64,000 nucleotides of DNA from IDS-8 sp036381215 (GTDB taxonomy: Bacteria; Pseudomonadota; Gammaproteobacteria; Steroidobacterales; Woeseiaceae): assembly GCA_036381215.1 (NCBI GenBank), contig DASVDF010000050.1:1-64000 (forward strand), written 5' to 3'. The notes below the pieces were generated by a model, which saw only the letters and a list, made by a program, of their open reading frames with translations, did no database searches and was not told the DNA's origin. Made by a program: the position numbers and the translations under genes. This document shows positions 43,493-53,917 of the stretch, one piece after another; the first letter of the stretch is position 1; every line of letters starts with the position of its first letter.

Positions 43493-45301
43493 CTATTCGC
43501 CCTCGTTCCGGATGAGGCCGCGCGTCTGCTGGCGCACCAGGCGCGCGTAATAGGCGTCCTTCGCGAGCAGCTCCTCGTGCGTGCCGGTTTCCGCGATGCG
43601 CCCGTCCTTCAGCACGACGATACGATCGGCGTTGACCACGGTGCTGAGCCGGTGCGCGATGATGAAGGTAGTGCGGTCGCGCACCAGCGAATCGAGCGCT
43701 TCCTGCACCGCGGCCTCCGAGTCCGCATCCAGCGACGCGGTGGCTTCGTCGAGCACGATGATGGACGGCCGTTTGACCAGCGCACGCGCGATCGACACCC
43801 GCTGGCGCTCGCCCACCGACAGGCGGCTGCCGCGCTCGCCGACCACGGTGCCGTAACCCTCCGGCATGGCGGTGATGAAATCGTGCGCCGATGCCGCGCG
43901 GGCCGCGGCCTCGATCTCCTCCCGGGTGGCGTCCGGATAGCCGTAAGCGATGTTGGCGGCGATCGTGTCGTTGAACAGCAGCGGATCCTGCAGCACCACG
44001 CCGACGTGGCTGCGCAGCGAGCGCTGCTTCAATGTCCGGAGATCCCGGCCGTCGAGCAGCACTCTCCCGTAGTCGGGGTCGTAGAAGCGCATCAGGAGCG
44101 CCATCAGCGTGGTCTTGCCGGAGCCGCTCGGGCCGACGATCGCCACCTTCTCGCCCGCGCGCACCTCGAGAGTGATGCCGGAGAGCAGGGGCCGCTCGCC
44201 CGGGCCGTAGGAGAAGTGAACGTCCTCGAACACGATGTCGCCGTGCACGCTCTCGAGCTCGCGCGCGTCCGGCGCGTCGCCCAGGTGCTCCTGGAGATCG
44301 AGGATTGCGAAGATCTGGCTGAGCGAGACGGTGCCCCGCTTCAGCGCGCCCCAGGTGCCGGACAGGCCCTGCACCGGCCCGAACAGTCCGCCGACGTAGC
44401 CCAGGAACGCAATCAGCGTGCCGACGGTCATGGCGCCGCGCACGATGAACAGGCCGCCCAAGCCGATCACCGCGATGCGGGCGAGGGCGACGACCAGGTT
44501 GCTGGCCGTGCCGAACGCGGTGTCCGTCGCCACGCCGCGGACGACGATGCGGTTGGCGGCGCTCACGTCGTTGAGGAACCGCTCCTTCTCCTTTTCTTCC
44601 ATGGCGAAGCTGCGCACGGTGACGATGCCGGCCAGCACCTCGTTGAATCGCGAGTAGATGTGCGCCCAGCGGTCCAGCATGCTGCGCTCGCGCCGCGCCT
44701 GCTCGGGCGCGGCGAGTGCCGCGAGCACCGCGGGCATGGGCGCGAACAGCAGGACGACGAGCGCGAGGCGCCATTCGAGGTCCAGCATCACGAACACGGC
44801 GATGACGAGGAAGACCACCGCCGGCAGCACGCTGATCAGGAGCTGGGTGACCGCGGCGACGAAGCCCTGGATGCTGCGATCGAGGCGGGTGAGCACCGCG
44901 CCGACGCCTTCGCTGCGTTGCAGCTTGAGCGGCATGCGGTGCAGCCGCTCGACGGTCGCCTGGAGCAGCGCGTATTGCAGGCCGATGCGCATGCGCCAGG
45001 TCAGCCAGTTGGACGTGCCGCTCGCGCCTTCGCGGAACACGGACATGATGCCGAGGAACACGAGGCCGAGGCCCACGGCCTCGAGTCCGCGCCCGGCGGT
45101 CAGGCCATCGATGATGAATTTGAGCACCAGCGGCTCGATGGAGCTCACCAGCGCTACCGCGAGGGTGAGCACGAGGATGATGGCGATCGAGAACCGGTGC
45201 GGGACAGTGAACGCGAGCGCCCGCCGCAACTGCCGGGCGGTGCTCTCCCTGTTACCGGCGTCGCCGAAGCCGCCGCCCGCGACGGGGGCCGGACGGCTCA
45301 A
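43493..45301 (-). CDS. MsbA-like ABC transporter (fused permease and ATPase)
   Basis: The 602-residue half-transporter has an N-terminal membrane domain of six helices (about 30-330) and an ATPase domain: Walker A VAIVGPSGSGKTTLMALLMR, signature LSVGERQRVSIARALVK, Walker B SIIVLDEATASLD and the H-loop FIIAHRLST. It forms a homodimer that likely exports a lipid or glycolipid. It lies 190 bases upstream of the glycan operon promoter, same strand, so exporting that product is attractive but unproven. Confidence 0.93.
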   Translation of the reverse strand: MSRPAPVAGGGFGDAGNRESTARQLRRALAFTVPHRFSIAIILVLTLAVALVSSIEPLVLKFIIDGLTAGRGLEAVGLGLVFLGIMSVFREGASGTSNWLTWRMRIGLQYALLQATVERLHRMPLKLQRSEGVGAVLTRLDRSIQGFVAAVTQLLISVLPAVVFLVIAVFVMLDLEWRLALVVLLFAPMPAVLAALAAPEQARRERSMLDRWAHIYSRFNEVLAGIVTVRSFAMEEKEKERFLNDVSAANRIVVRGVATDTAFGTASNLVVALARIAVIGLGGLFIVRGAMTVGTLIAFLGYVGGLFGPVQGLSGTWGALKRGTVSLSQIFAILDLQEHLGDAPDARELESVHGDIVFEDVHFSYGPGERPLLSGITLEVRAGEKVAIVGPSGSGKTTLMALLMRFYDPDYGRVLLDGRDLRTLKQRSLRSHVGVVLQDPLLFNDTIAANIAYGYPDATREEIEAAARAASAHDFITAMPEGYGTVVGERGSRLSVGERQRVSIARALVKRPSIIVLDEATASLDADSEAAVQEALDSLVRDRTTFIIAHRLSTVVNADRIVVLKDGRIAETGTHEELLAKDAYYARLVRQQTRGLIRNEGE

Positions 45302-45411
45302 TGGTCCCGAGGCGAGTGGCTGCTGCCGTCTCTGCCGCCCATGGTGGGGCCTCCGACCAAACGCGTACCCGGAGCTGGTGCAAGTTTCGCGCCAGCGACC
45401 GGCGCGGGGGA

Positions 45412-46779
45412 TCAGCCGTGCGCAACGCGGGCGAGCGCGCGATCCCGCTCCCGCGCCACGGCCGCGCTGATGCTCACCGGGTAATCGGCATGCCCGTCGT
45501 CAACGGTGAGGAGCGGAGCCGGCAAGCGCCCGACGGCTGCGCGCGCGTGCGCGGCAGCAGCCGCGGGGTCGAGCGTCGGCGCATCGAGCGGCTCGCCGCC
45601 CGCGACGATCGGCGCGAGCAGCGCCTCGGCGCCGTCGCGGTGCTCGTCGCGCAGCGTGACTTCGTCGCGCGCGTACCTGCCGCCGGCATCGCAATAACGG
45701 AACACCTGCTTCGCGCCGGGCCAGATCGCCTTGCCGGGCGAGCTCTTGAGCCTGGGTATGCCGGCAAAACTCGTCATCTTGTAGACGAGGTCGAGGAAAG
45801 GCGCGTCCGCGGAGGTGCCGAGTGAAGTCCCCACGCCGAAGCCGTCGATCGGTGCACCGGCCGCGAGCAGCTTCGCGATGGCGTGCTCGTCGAGCCCGCC
45901 GCTGGCGAGGATCCGCACGTCCCCGAGCCCGCCGGCGTCGAGGCGCTCGCGGGCCGCTTTCGCCAAAGCGGCCATGTCACCGGAATCCAGGCGCACGGCG
46001 CCGACCCGGAACGCTTCCTTCAGCTCGCGGCGCAGCGAGATCACCTTGTCCACCGCCGCGAGCGTGTCGTAGGTGTCGACCAGCAGCGTGGTGCCGGGGT
46101 AGAGCTCCGCGTAGCGGCGGAACGCTTCCGCTTCCTCGTCGAACGCCTGGATGTAGCTGTGCGCCATCGTGCCGCTCACCGGCAGGCCGAAGCGCAGGCC
46201 GGCGTAGACGTGGCTGGTGCCGGCGATGCCGGCCGTGCGGTACGCGCGCACTCCGCGCACCGCCGCGTCCAGGCCGTGCATGCGCCGCATCCCGAAATCG
46301 ACCACCGGCCGGCCGCCTGCGGCGAGCACCATGCGCACGGCCTTCGACGCGAGCACGGTCTCGAGGTGCACGTAATTCATGATCAGCGTTTCGAGCAGCT
46401 GCGCCTCCGCGATCGGCGCGGTGACCTCGAGCAACGGTTCCTCCGGGAACACCGGCGTGCCTTCCGCGAGCGCGACGATGTCGCCGCTGAAGCGGAACTC
46501 GCCCAGCCAGCGCAGGAACCCGTCACGAAAGCCGCCGAGGCTCGCGATGGTGTCGAGCGCCGCCGTCGGGAACCGCAGGCGGGACACGAGGTGCGCCGCG
46601 TGCTGCTGGCCGCAGGCGAGCATGAAGCGGCGCGCCGGCGGCAGCTTGCGGAAGTACAGGCTGAAGGTGGCGCGTCCGTCGAGGCCCGCCGCCCAGTAGG
46701 CCTGGAGCATGCTGAGCTCGTAGCGGTCGGTCAGCAGACCGAGGTCGTCCGCCGTCGGCCACGGCGCCGGCTGGTTCAT
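45412..46779 (-). CDS. pncB: Nicotinate phosphoribosyltransferase
   Basis: The 455-residue enzyme makes nicotinate mononucleotide from nicotinate and PRPP in the NAD salvage pathway. LLTDRYELSMLQAYWAAG, the histidine-bearing VSGTMAHSYIQAFDEEAEAF and LVDTYDT with ILASGGLDEHAI are family features. I chose the ATG giving MNQPAPWP; an upstream ATG overlaps a TATAAT element and would precede the transcript. The gene stands alone. Confidence 0.94.
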   Translation of the reverse strand: MNQPAPWPTADDLGLLTDRYELSMLQAYWAAGLDGRATFSLYFRKLPPARRFMLACGQQHAAHLVSRLRFPTAALDTIASLGGFRDGFLRWLGEFRFSGDIVALAEGTPVFPEEPLLEVTAPIAEAQLLETLIMNYVHLETVLASKAVRMVLAAGGRPVVDFGMRRMHGLDAAVRGVRAYRTAGIAGTSHVYAGLRFGLPVSGTMAHSYIQAFDEEAEAFRRYAELYPGTTLLVDTYDTLAAVDKVISLRRELKEAFRVGAVRLDSGDMAALAKAARERLDAGGLGDVRILASGGLDEHAIAKLLAAGAPIDGFGVGTSLGTSADAPFLDLVYKMTSFAGIPRLKSSPGKAIWPGAKQVFRYCDAGGRYARDEVTLRDEHRDGAEALLAPIVAGGEPLDAPTLDPAAAAAHARAAVGRLPAPLLTVDDGHADYPVSISAAVARERDRALARVAHG

Positions 46780-47125
46780 GGCAGTCCCGGTGTTTGAGGG
46801 GGCGATGGCCATTATATAAGAGAGTCGTTTTTACCCTCGGCGGAAACCTTCGCGCCGGGCTGCCGCAGCGCTCGCGCTCTGGCTCGCGCGCATCGCGAAG
46901 ATCGCGCGCGCCGCCGGATCCGCGAGCGCGTGCTCGAGCATTGCCGCACGGCCGGGCTCACCGTGCACGAGTTCGCCGGTCACCGCTGCGACACCGTGAC
47001 GCGCAACGAGATGGACGAGCTCCGGAAACGCGCGACACGGCGCTCCTGATCCCGGTTGACGGCTGCGGGGAGACCCTCTAAAACACCCTGGTGGTGCCGG
47101 CGGATTACCGCCGTTCGAGGGGATC
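46780..47125. other. 346-base intergenic region with the pncB promoter
   Basis: A perfect minus-strand TATAAT lies at 46811-46816, about 30 bases before the pncB ATG, without a clear -35. The rest reads as open frames on both strands (for example a plus-strand frame ending at 47049 with HCRTAGLTVHEFAGHRC), but none has a plausible start and ribosome-binding site or a family I recognise. It could hold a decayed small gene. Before the aminotransferase, GAGGGG precedes the ATG. Confidence 0.5.
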
Positions 47126-48343
<1,218 letters not shown>

Positions 48344-48377
48344 AAGCCGCGCCCTGCGAATCCTCCGGAACCGTCGC

Positions 48378-50186
48378 TCACGCCACGCGATTGCGCCCCG
48401 CGCGCTTCGCGCTGTACAGGCGGCCGTCGGCTTCCCGCAGCAGCTCGGCCGTCGCTCCGGCGCCGTCCCACTGATAAAGGCCGATGCTGAGGGTCACCCG
48501 CAGGTTGGGGTTGATCCGGGTCCAGTCGTGCGCTTCGACGGCACGGCGCACGGCCTCGCAGAATACCAGAGCCGCATCGCGGGACATCCCGGGGAGGATG
48601 AGCGCGAACTCCTCGCCGCCGATGCGGGCAACCAGGTCCGTCGAGCGGCAGAGCGTCCGCATCAGCTTCGCGCATTGCCGCAGCACTTCGTCCCCCACGG
48701 CGTGACCCAGGCGGTCGTTGATTACCTTGAAGTCGTCGAGATCGGCGACCGCCAGTGTCAGCGGCTGGCCGACCGATGCGGCAACCCTGACCTCGTCTTC
48801 GAGCCGCTGGGCGAAGTGGCGGCGATTCGCAATGCCGGTCAGCGGATCCTCCTGCGTCTCGCGCTCCAGCACGCGGCTGCGTTCACGCAAGGCGGCGATG
48901 AGCCGCTCCTTTTCGCTGTTCGCCCGCTCGAGCTCGGCGGTGCGCTCCGCGACCCGCTTCTCGAGATCCTTGCGGTAGCTCTCCAGGTCCTCGAACGCCC
49001 GCGCATCGGCGACGGCAGCGCTCACCTGCCCCGCGACCTGGCGCAGCAGGTGCAGGTCCGCGTCCGACCAGGTGCCGGCCCGCGCATGGCTCACGGAGAG
49101 CACGCCGATCACCGTGCCGTCCTCGATCAACGGGACGGCGATCAGCGAGCCGGAGTCCCGCTCCGTGGCGTCGGCCTCCCGGCGCAGTGGCTCCGGCGCG
49201 AGCGCCCAGTCCTCGATCAGCACGGCCTCCTGCCGCTCCACGATCCAGCGGAACAGGCCGGCCGGGAGCGGGCATTCGCCTCCGCTCGACCGGCGTCCGT
49301 CCTTCTCGTGCAGCCGCACGTCGGGCACGCCGGCTTCTGCATCGACGAGGCAAAGCGTCAACTCGTCGAAGCGGAACAGCGCGGCGATCTCGGTGCGGAT
49401 GCGGGACGCGAGCTCGTCCAGCCGGCGCGCGCCGAACAACGACGTGCGAGTGGCGGCGAGATTGACGAGCGGCCGTTGAGACATGCTGCGGCCGCCGGGA
49501 GCACGATGCAGGCGGTTGAAGCTCAGCACGAATATCGCCATCAGCACCACGAACAGCGTGAAGACGGGCGGCGCGGCGGTATTGAAGAGCACGGCTGCAA
49601 GGACGCCGGCGGGAACGAACATCAGGTCGATCAGGGAATAGATCGGTTTGATCAGGCGGCGTACGTCGCGTCGGTCGAGCCGGAAGTACAACGCCAGGAG
49701 GGCGACGTTCACGCCCTGCGCGACGAGCGCCATCGCGACCAGCGGCAGCAGGTCGGGCATACCGATGCCAGTGAGCGGATGCTCGCCGCCGAGCGCGAGA
49801 TAAGCATCGCCGGCCAGGAGCAGCATGAGAGCGGTCATTGCCGCGTTGTGCACGCCCCGCAATACCGCCACCCGCGGCGATCCCTGGCTGTAGCGGCGGT
49901 TGATCAGCGGCCAGACCAGCGATGCGGCGCCGCAGATCGTGGCGGCGATCGCGGGATCGAGCACGAGCAGCAGGCCGATCTGCGGCAGCCGTTCCATCGA
50001 GGCCAGGCCGACGCGCGGCGCGGGCACGCCGAAATGGAATACGGTGAGCGAGGCGGCGATGCAGAGCGCGACGACCCACGCGGCCGGAAAGTCCGGCGCC
50101 GCGGCAAGATCGTGAGCGAGCCACGCGGCCGTCAGGGCAGCGAGCAGCACGGAATAGACCGCGAGTCCGCGGTAGCGAACAGCCAT
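48378..50186 (-). CDS. Membrane diguanylate cyclase with GAF and GGDEF domains
   Basis: The 602-residue protein has a hydrophobic N-terminal half with about seven membrane helices (about 5-225), a GAF domain (about 240-390), a coiled coil, and a GGDEF domain with intact RIGGEEFALI. The allosteric I-site RSTD lies five residues before GGEEF, so product inhibition by cyclic-di-GMP is expected. DLDDFKVINDRLGHAVGDEV carries the metal-binding residues. It makes cyclic-di-GMP and opposes the REC-EAL phosphodiesterase at 12070. The membrane region is MASE-like in layout but I cannot assign a named class. Confidence 0.93.
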   Translation of the reverse strand: MAVRYRGLAVYSVLLAALTAAWLAHDLAAAPDFPAAWVVALCIAASLTVFHFGVPAPRVGLASMERLPQIGLLLVLDPAIAATICGAASLVWPLINRRYSQGSPRVAVLRGVHNAAMTALMLLLAGDAYLALGGEHPLTGIGMPDLLPLVAMALVAQGVNVALLALYFRLDRRDVRRLIKPIYSLIDLMFVPAGVLAAVLFNTAAPPVFTLFVVLMAIFVLSFNRLHRAPGGRSMSQRPLVNLAATRTSLFGARRLDELASRIRTEIAALFRFDELTLCLVDAEAGVPDVRLHEKDGRRSSGGECPLPAGLFRWIVERQEAVLIEDWALAPEPLRREADATERDSGSLIAVPLIEDGTVIGVLSVSHARAGTWSDADLHLLRQVAGQVSAAVADARAFEDLESYRKDLEKRVAERTAELERANSEKERLIAALRERSRVLERETQEDPLTGIANRRHFAQRLEDEVRVAASVGQPLTLAVADLDDFKVINDRLGHAVGDEVLRQCAKLMRTLCRSTDLVARIGGEEFALILPGMSRDAALVFCEAVRRAVEAHDWTRINPNLRVTLSIGLYQWDGAGATAELLREADGRLYSAKRAGRNRVA

Positions 50187-50371
50187 GGAGCCCGAGTCTA
50201 GGGAGGCGGCCGGCGCCGCGCCCGGAGCAGGGTCACAGTTGCCGCAGGGCGCGGCCTGCCACCAATACCAGCTCGGCGACCACCGGGGCTCGTGCGTCAG
50301 CGCTACGACCTATATCATCCGGCTCGGCACGAGTTGCGACGGATACAGGCGTGACGATGAATGGTATCGCC

Positions 50372-50431
50372 GCAGGAGCGCGCATCGCGCGCGCCCGGGA
50401 TCGTTGGTCGCGCGCGATACGCGCTCCTGCA
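50372..50431. repeat. Inverted pair of REP-type palindromic elements
   Basis: GCAGGAGCGCGCATCGCGCG is followed 15 or so bases later by the inverted partner GGTCGCGCGCGATACGCGCT ending CCTGC. The core is the same as at 1531-1577 and 63854-63880. Between divergent diguanylate cyclase and GH31 genes it lies in the GH31 leader, about 40 bases before the ATG. Confidence 0.75.
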
Positions 50432-50473
50432 GCGTATTTCCGGCGGCCGTGCGAAGGCACGCGAAGGAAAGGA

Positions 50474-53347
50474 ATGGCTCTCCTTTTCGCGCTCGTGCTC
50501 GGCGCGTGCTCGCAGGGCACGCCGGACGCCGCACGCCGCTGGCAGGCCACGCCCGACGGCCTCGTCGTCGATCTCGACGAGGGCGACTTTCGGCGCCTGC
50601 GCCTGCAGGTGATCGACCCGGCCATCGTGCGCGTCACCGCCACGCCGCAAGCCGATTTCTCGAACCTGCCGGAACCGCTCATGGTGGTCGCCGGGCCCGG
50701 CGGCGCCGCGTTCGAGACGGCGGAGGTGGACGGCAGCGTCCGGCTGCGGACGGATGAGCTGACGGCGGAAGTCGCGCTGGACACCGGCGCGGTGACGTTC
50801 CGCGACGCCCGCGGCGAGCTGCTGCTCGCGGAAGCGGCGCGGAGTCTCGCGCCCGTCACCCGCGATCCGGGTACCGTCGATGCGGACTCGTTCGCCGTCC
50901 GCCAGCAGTTCACGCGCGGCGCGGACGCGGGGCTCTACGGCCTCGGCCAGCAGCAGGACGGCGACGTGAACCACGCCGGCGACAACGTGACGCTCACGAC
51001 ACATAACCTCGTGATCAGCATTCCGTTCCTCGTATCGACACGCGGCTGGGGGCTCCTGTGGAACAACGCGTCGGTGACGCGCGTCGGTTCGCCCGAGCCC
51101 GCACAGCCGCTCGCGGCCGGCTTCGAGCTCGTCGACGCCGACGGCGAGCCGGGCGCGCTGACCGCGCGCTATTACCAGGGCAACGAGCTCGTGCTCGAGC
51201 AGCGTGAAACGGATCCCGACTACCAGTTCCTCGACCACGGCAGCGTGCGCGAGCATGCCTTTCCCGAGGCCGCCGGCGACCCTGCGACGCTGCGCGTCGT
51301 CTGGGAGGGCACGCTCGTGCCGCGCCGGAGCGGCGCGTACGACCTCGAGATGTACTCGAGCGGCTACGCGAAGCTCGCGCTGGACGGCAAGACGCTGCTC
51401 GACCGCTGGCGCGTCAACTGGAATCCCTGGTTCCACGAGACCCGGGTCGAGCTCGCGGCCGGCAGGCGCTATCCGCTGCGCGTGGAATGGACCGCGCAGG
51501 GCGGCTACTTCCGCCTGTTGCAGTATTCGCCGCCGACCCCGGGGCAGGCGCGGCGCCTGTCTATCGCCTCGGAGACCGGCAAGGCCGTCGATTACTACTT
51601 CGTCGCCGCCGCGGACCCGGATGCGGCGATCGCCGGTTACCGGCGGCTCACCGGCAAGGCGGTCATGCTGCCGAAATGGGCATACGGCTTCTGGCAGAGC
51701 CGCGAGCGTTACAGGACGGAGGACGAGCTCGTCGGCGTGCTCGAGGAATACCGCAGGCGCGGCATCCCGATCGACAACCTCGTGCTCGACTGGTTCTACT
51801 GGCCCGAAGACGCGTGGGGCAGTCACGCTTTCGACGCAGCGCGTTTCCCCGACCCGAAGGCGATGGTCGAGAAAGTCCACGCGCTCGATGCGCACGTGAT
51901 GATCTCGGTGTGGCCGAAGTTCTATCCCGCGACGGAGCACTACCGCGCGCTGAACGACCGGGGCTGCATGTTCAACAAGAACATCGAGCGAGGCAACCTC
52001 GACTGGGTCGGACCCGGCTACGCGGACGCGTTCTACGACGCGTTCGATGCGGACTGCGGCGCGCTCTACTGGCAACAGGTGCACGACAGCCTCGACGTGC
52101 TCGGCTTCGACGCCTGGTGGCTGGACGCCAGCGAGCCGGACATGCATTCCAATCTCTCGCCAGGCGAGCGCAAGGACCTGATGACGCCGAATGCGCGCGG
52201 CACCGGCGCCGAAGTGTTCAACGCCTATGCGCTGCCGCACGCCGAGACCGTGTATGCCGGAGAGCGCGATGCCGGCGACGACCGCCGCGCGTTCATCCTG
52301 ACGCGCTCGGGCTTCGGCGGCATCCAGCGCGCCGCTGCCGCGGTCTGGAGCGGCGACGTGGGCTCGCGCTGGGGAAACCTGCGCGAGCAGATCGCCGCAG
52401 GCATCGGCATCGGTCTGTCCGGGATGCCGTACTGGACGTTCGACATCGGCGGCTTCACGCCCGAGGACCGCTTCCGCTGGGCCGCGTCGGGCGACGCATT
52501 GTCCATAGCCGGCATGGCACCGGAGCTGCGCGACGAATGGCAGGAGCTGAACCTGCGCTGGTTCCAGTTCGGGGCGTTCGCACCGCTGTTCCGTTCCCAT
52601 GGACAGAGCCCGTATCGCGAGATCTTCAACCTCTCCCAAGAGGGCAGCGACGTCTACGACAGCCTCGTCTACTACACGCAGCTGCGCTACCGGCTGCTGC
52701 CCTACATCTATACGCTCGCGGGCGATGCGTGGCAGCGTGACGGCACGCTCATGCGCGGGCTGGTGATGGATTTCCCTGACGATCCGCAAGCGCGGGACGT
52801 CGCGACGGAGTACCTGTTCGGCCCGGCCTTCCTGGTCGCACCGGTGTACGAGCCGGGCGCGCGCCGCCGCGAGCTGTACCTGCCGGCCGGCGCGGACTGG
52901 TACGACTTCTACACGGGCGAGCAGCACGCGGGCGGGCAGGCGATTGCCGCCGCTGCCCCGCTCACACGACTGCCGCTCTTCGTGCGCGCGGGAGCCATCG
53001 TGCCCAGCGGGCCCGCGATTCAACACACGGGCGAGAGCCTGAACGCGCCGCTCACGCTGAACGTGTACACGGGAGCAGACGGCACGTTCGACATCTACGA
53101 GGACGACGGCACGAGCTACGACTACGAGCGCGGCGAGTGGTCGCGCATTCCGCTGCGCTGGGACGAGGTGCGCGGCGAGCTCACGATCGGCGCGCGCGTC
53201 GGTGGGTTCGAGGAGATGGCGAACGAGCGGCGCATCACGGTGCGCTGGATCGACGGACCGGACCCGCAGGCCGCGAACTTCGACGCTGCGCCGGATGCGA
53301 CGGTCACGTACCGGGGAGAGCCGCTGACGCTCGAGCGGCCGGACTGA
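50474..53347 (+). CDS. Glycoside hydrolase family 31, lipoprotein with PA14 insert
   Basis: The 957-residue protein starts MALLFALVLGACSQ, a minimal lipoprotein signal with lipobox LGAC and AAGGA five bases upstream. An N-terminal beta-sandwich (about 30-220) is interrupted by a PA14 domain (about 223-350; SSGYAKLALDGKTLLDRW). The GH31 barrel has nucleophile D551 in FDAWWLDASEPDMHS and acid/base D628 in WSGDVGSRW, then a C-terminal beta domain. PA14-containing members include alpha-xylosidases, so a xylosidase or glucosidase at the cell surface is likely. An in-frame upstream GTG/ATG would translate the REP pair and lacks a ribosome-binding site; it would, however, add a basic stretch RRPCEGTRRKG. 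Confidence 0.9.
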   Translation: MALLFALVLGACSQGTPDAARRWQATPDGLVVDLDEGDFRRLRLQVIDPAIVRVTATPQADFSNLPEPLMVVAGPGGAAFETAEVDGSVRLRTDELTAEVALDTGAVTFRDARGELLLAEAARSLAPVTRDPGTVDADSFAVRQQFTRGADAGLYGLGQQQDGDVNHAGDNVTLTTHNLVISIPFLVSTRGWGLLWNNASVTRVGSPEPAQPLAAGFELVDADGEPGALTARYYQGNELVLEQRETDPDYQFLDHGSVREHAFPEAAGDPATLRVVWEGTLVPRRSGAYDLEMYSSGYAKLALDGKTLLDRWRVNWNPWFHETRVELAAGRRYPLRVEWTAQGGYFRLLQYSPPTPGQARRLSIASETGKAVDYYFVAAADPDAAIAGYRRLTGKAVMLPKWAYGFWQSRERYRTEDELVGVLEEYRRRGIPIDNLVLDWFYWPEDAWGSHAFDAARFPDPKAMVEKVHALDAHVMISVWPKFYPATEHYRALNDRGCMFNKNIERGNLDWVGPGYADAFYDAFDADCGALYWQQVHDSLDVLGFDAWWLDASEPDMHSNLSPGERKDLMTPNARGTGAEVFNAYALPHAETVYAGERDAGDDRRAFILTRSGFGGIQRAAAAVWSGDVGSRWGNLREQIAAGIGIGLSGMPYWTFDIGGFTPEDRFRWAASGDALSIAGMAPELRDEWQELNLRWFQFGAFAPLFRSHGQSPYREIFNLSQEGSDVYDSLVYYTQLRYRLLPYIYTLAGDAWQRDGTLMRGLVMDFPDDPQARDVATEYLFGPAFLVAPVYEPGARRRELYLPAGADWYDFYTGEQHAGGQAIAAAAPLTRLPLFVRAGAIVPSGPAIQHTGESLNAPLTLNVYTGADGTFDIYEDDGTSYDYERGEWSRIPLRWDEVRGELTIGARVGGFEEMANERRITVRWIDGPDPQAANFDAAPDATVTYRGEPLTLERPD

Positions 53348-53396
53348 CTGCCTCGCCCGTTTCGCGGCGTTCGCGCGGCCGCGGCTTTGTTGCTCG

Positions 53397-53790
53397 TCAG
53401 AAGAGCGCGGCAAGCGTCGCGCGCTGGTGCCAGATCATCACCAGGCCGGACAGGACCTGCAGCCAGTCTGCCGGCGCATGCGCGAACGAGACGGCACCGA
53501 GCAGCGCGCCGACGATCGCGCCGGGGATGCCCCAGCCGACCACCGTCCAGTCGACGCTCCTGCGGAACACGAGCAGGCGGCCGCCGTCGCCGATGAGTGA
53601 GGCGAGGGTGACGACCGGCGCCACCGCCTGCGCCCCGGCGATGAACCCGGTGAGCGGAACCAGCAGCATCGCACCGCCGCCGCCGGCGATCGTCGAGACG
53701 ATCCACGCGACGAACCCCGAGAGGGCGAGAAGGATGAAGTCGAGCGCTCGGTCCTCCGGCCGGGCAGGGCGCCCGCTGGGTGCGCATTAG
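53397..53790 (-). pseudogene. Truncated TSUP (TauE/SafE) family membrane protein
   Basis: The minus-strand frame reads DRALDFILLALSGFVAWIVS then TIAGGGGAMLLVPLTGF and GALLGAVSFAHAPADWLQVL, matching the first half of TSUP transporters. It stops after about 112 residues, while the family has about 250-270 residues and eight helices. An upstream TAA closes the frame and no ATG, GTG or TTG precedes the first helix. Both ends are therefore missing or broken. A start at the internal ATG (MLLVPLTGF) would give a 90-residue piece that lacks the first helix. Confidence 0.65.
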
Positions 53791-53917
53791 ACGCCGGCGG
53801 ACCGGCCCGTCGTCAAGGGCAGCGCTGCGTGAAGCGGATGGCGAAGACTTTCGCGAGCGGCCTGGAGACGGCGTGCGCGAGCCGCGGCATGCCGCCAGAC
53901 GAGCGGCGGCCTTCGTC

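Noticed and set aside
50315..53413. A 1032-codon minus-strand open frame opposite the GH31 gene
   Set aside because: It is the antisense of a well-supported glycosidase and has no recognisable domain.
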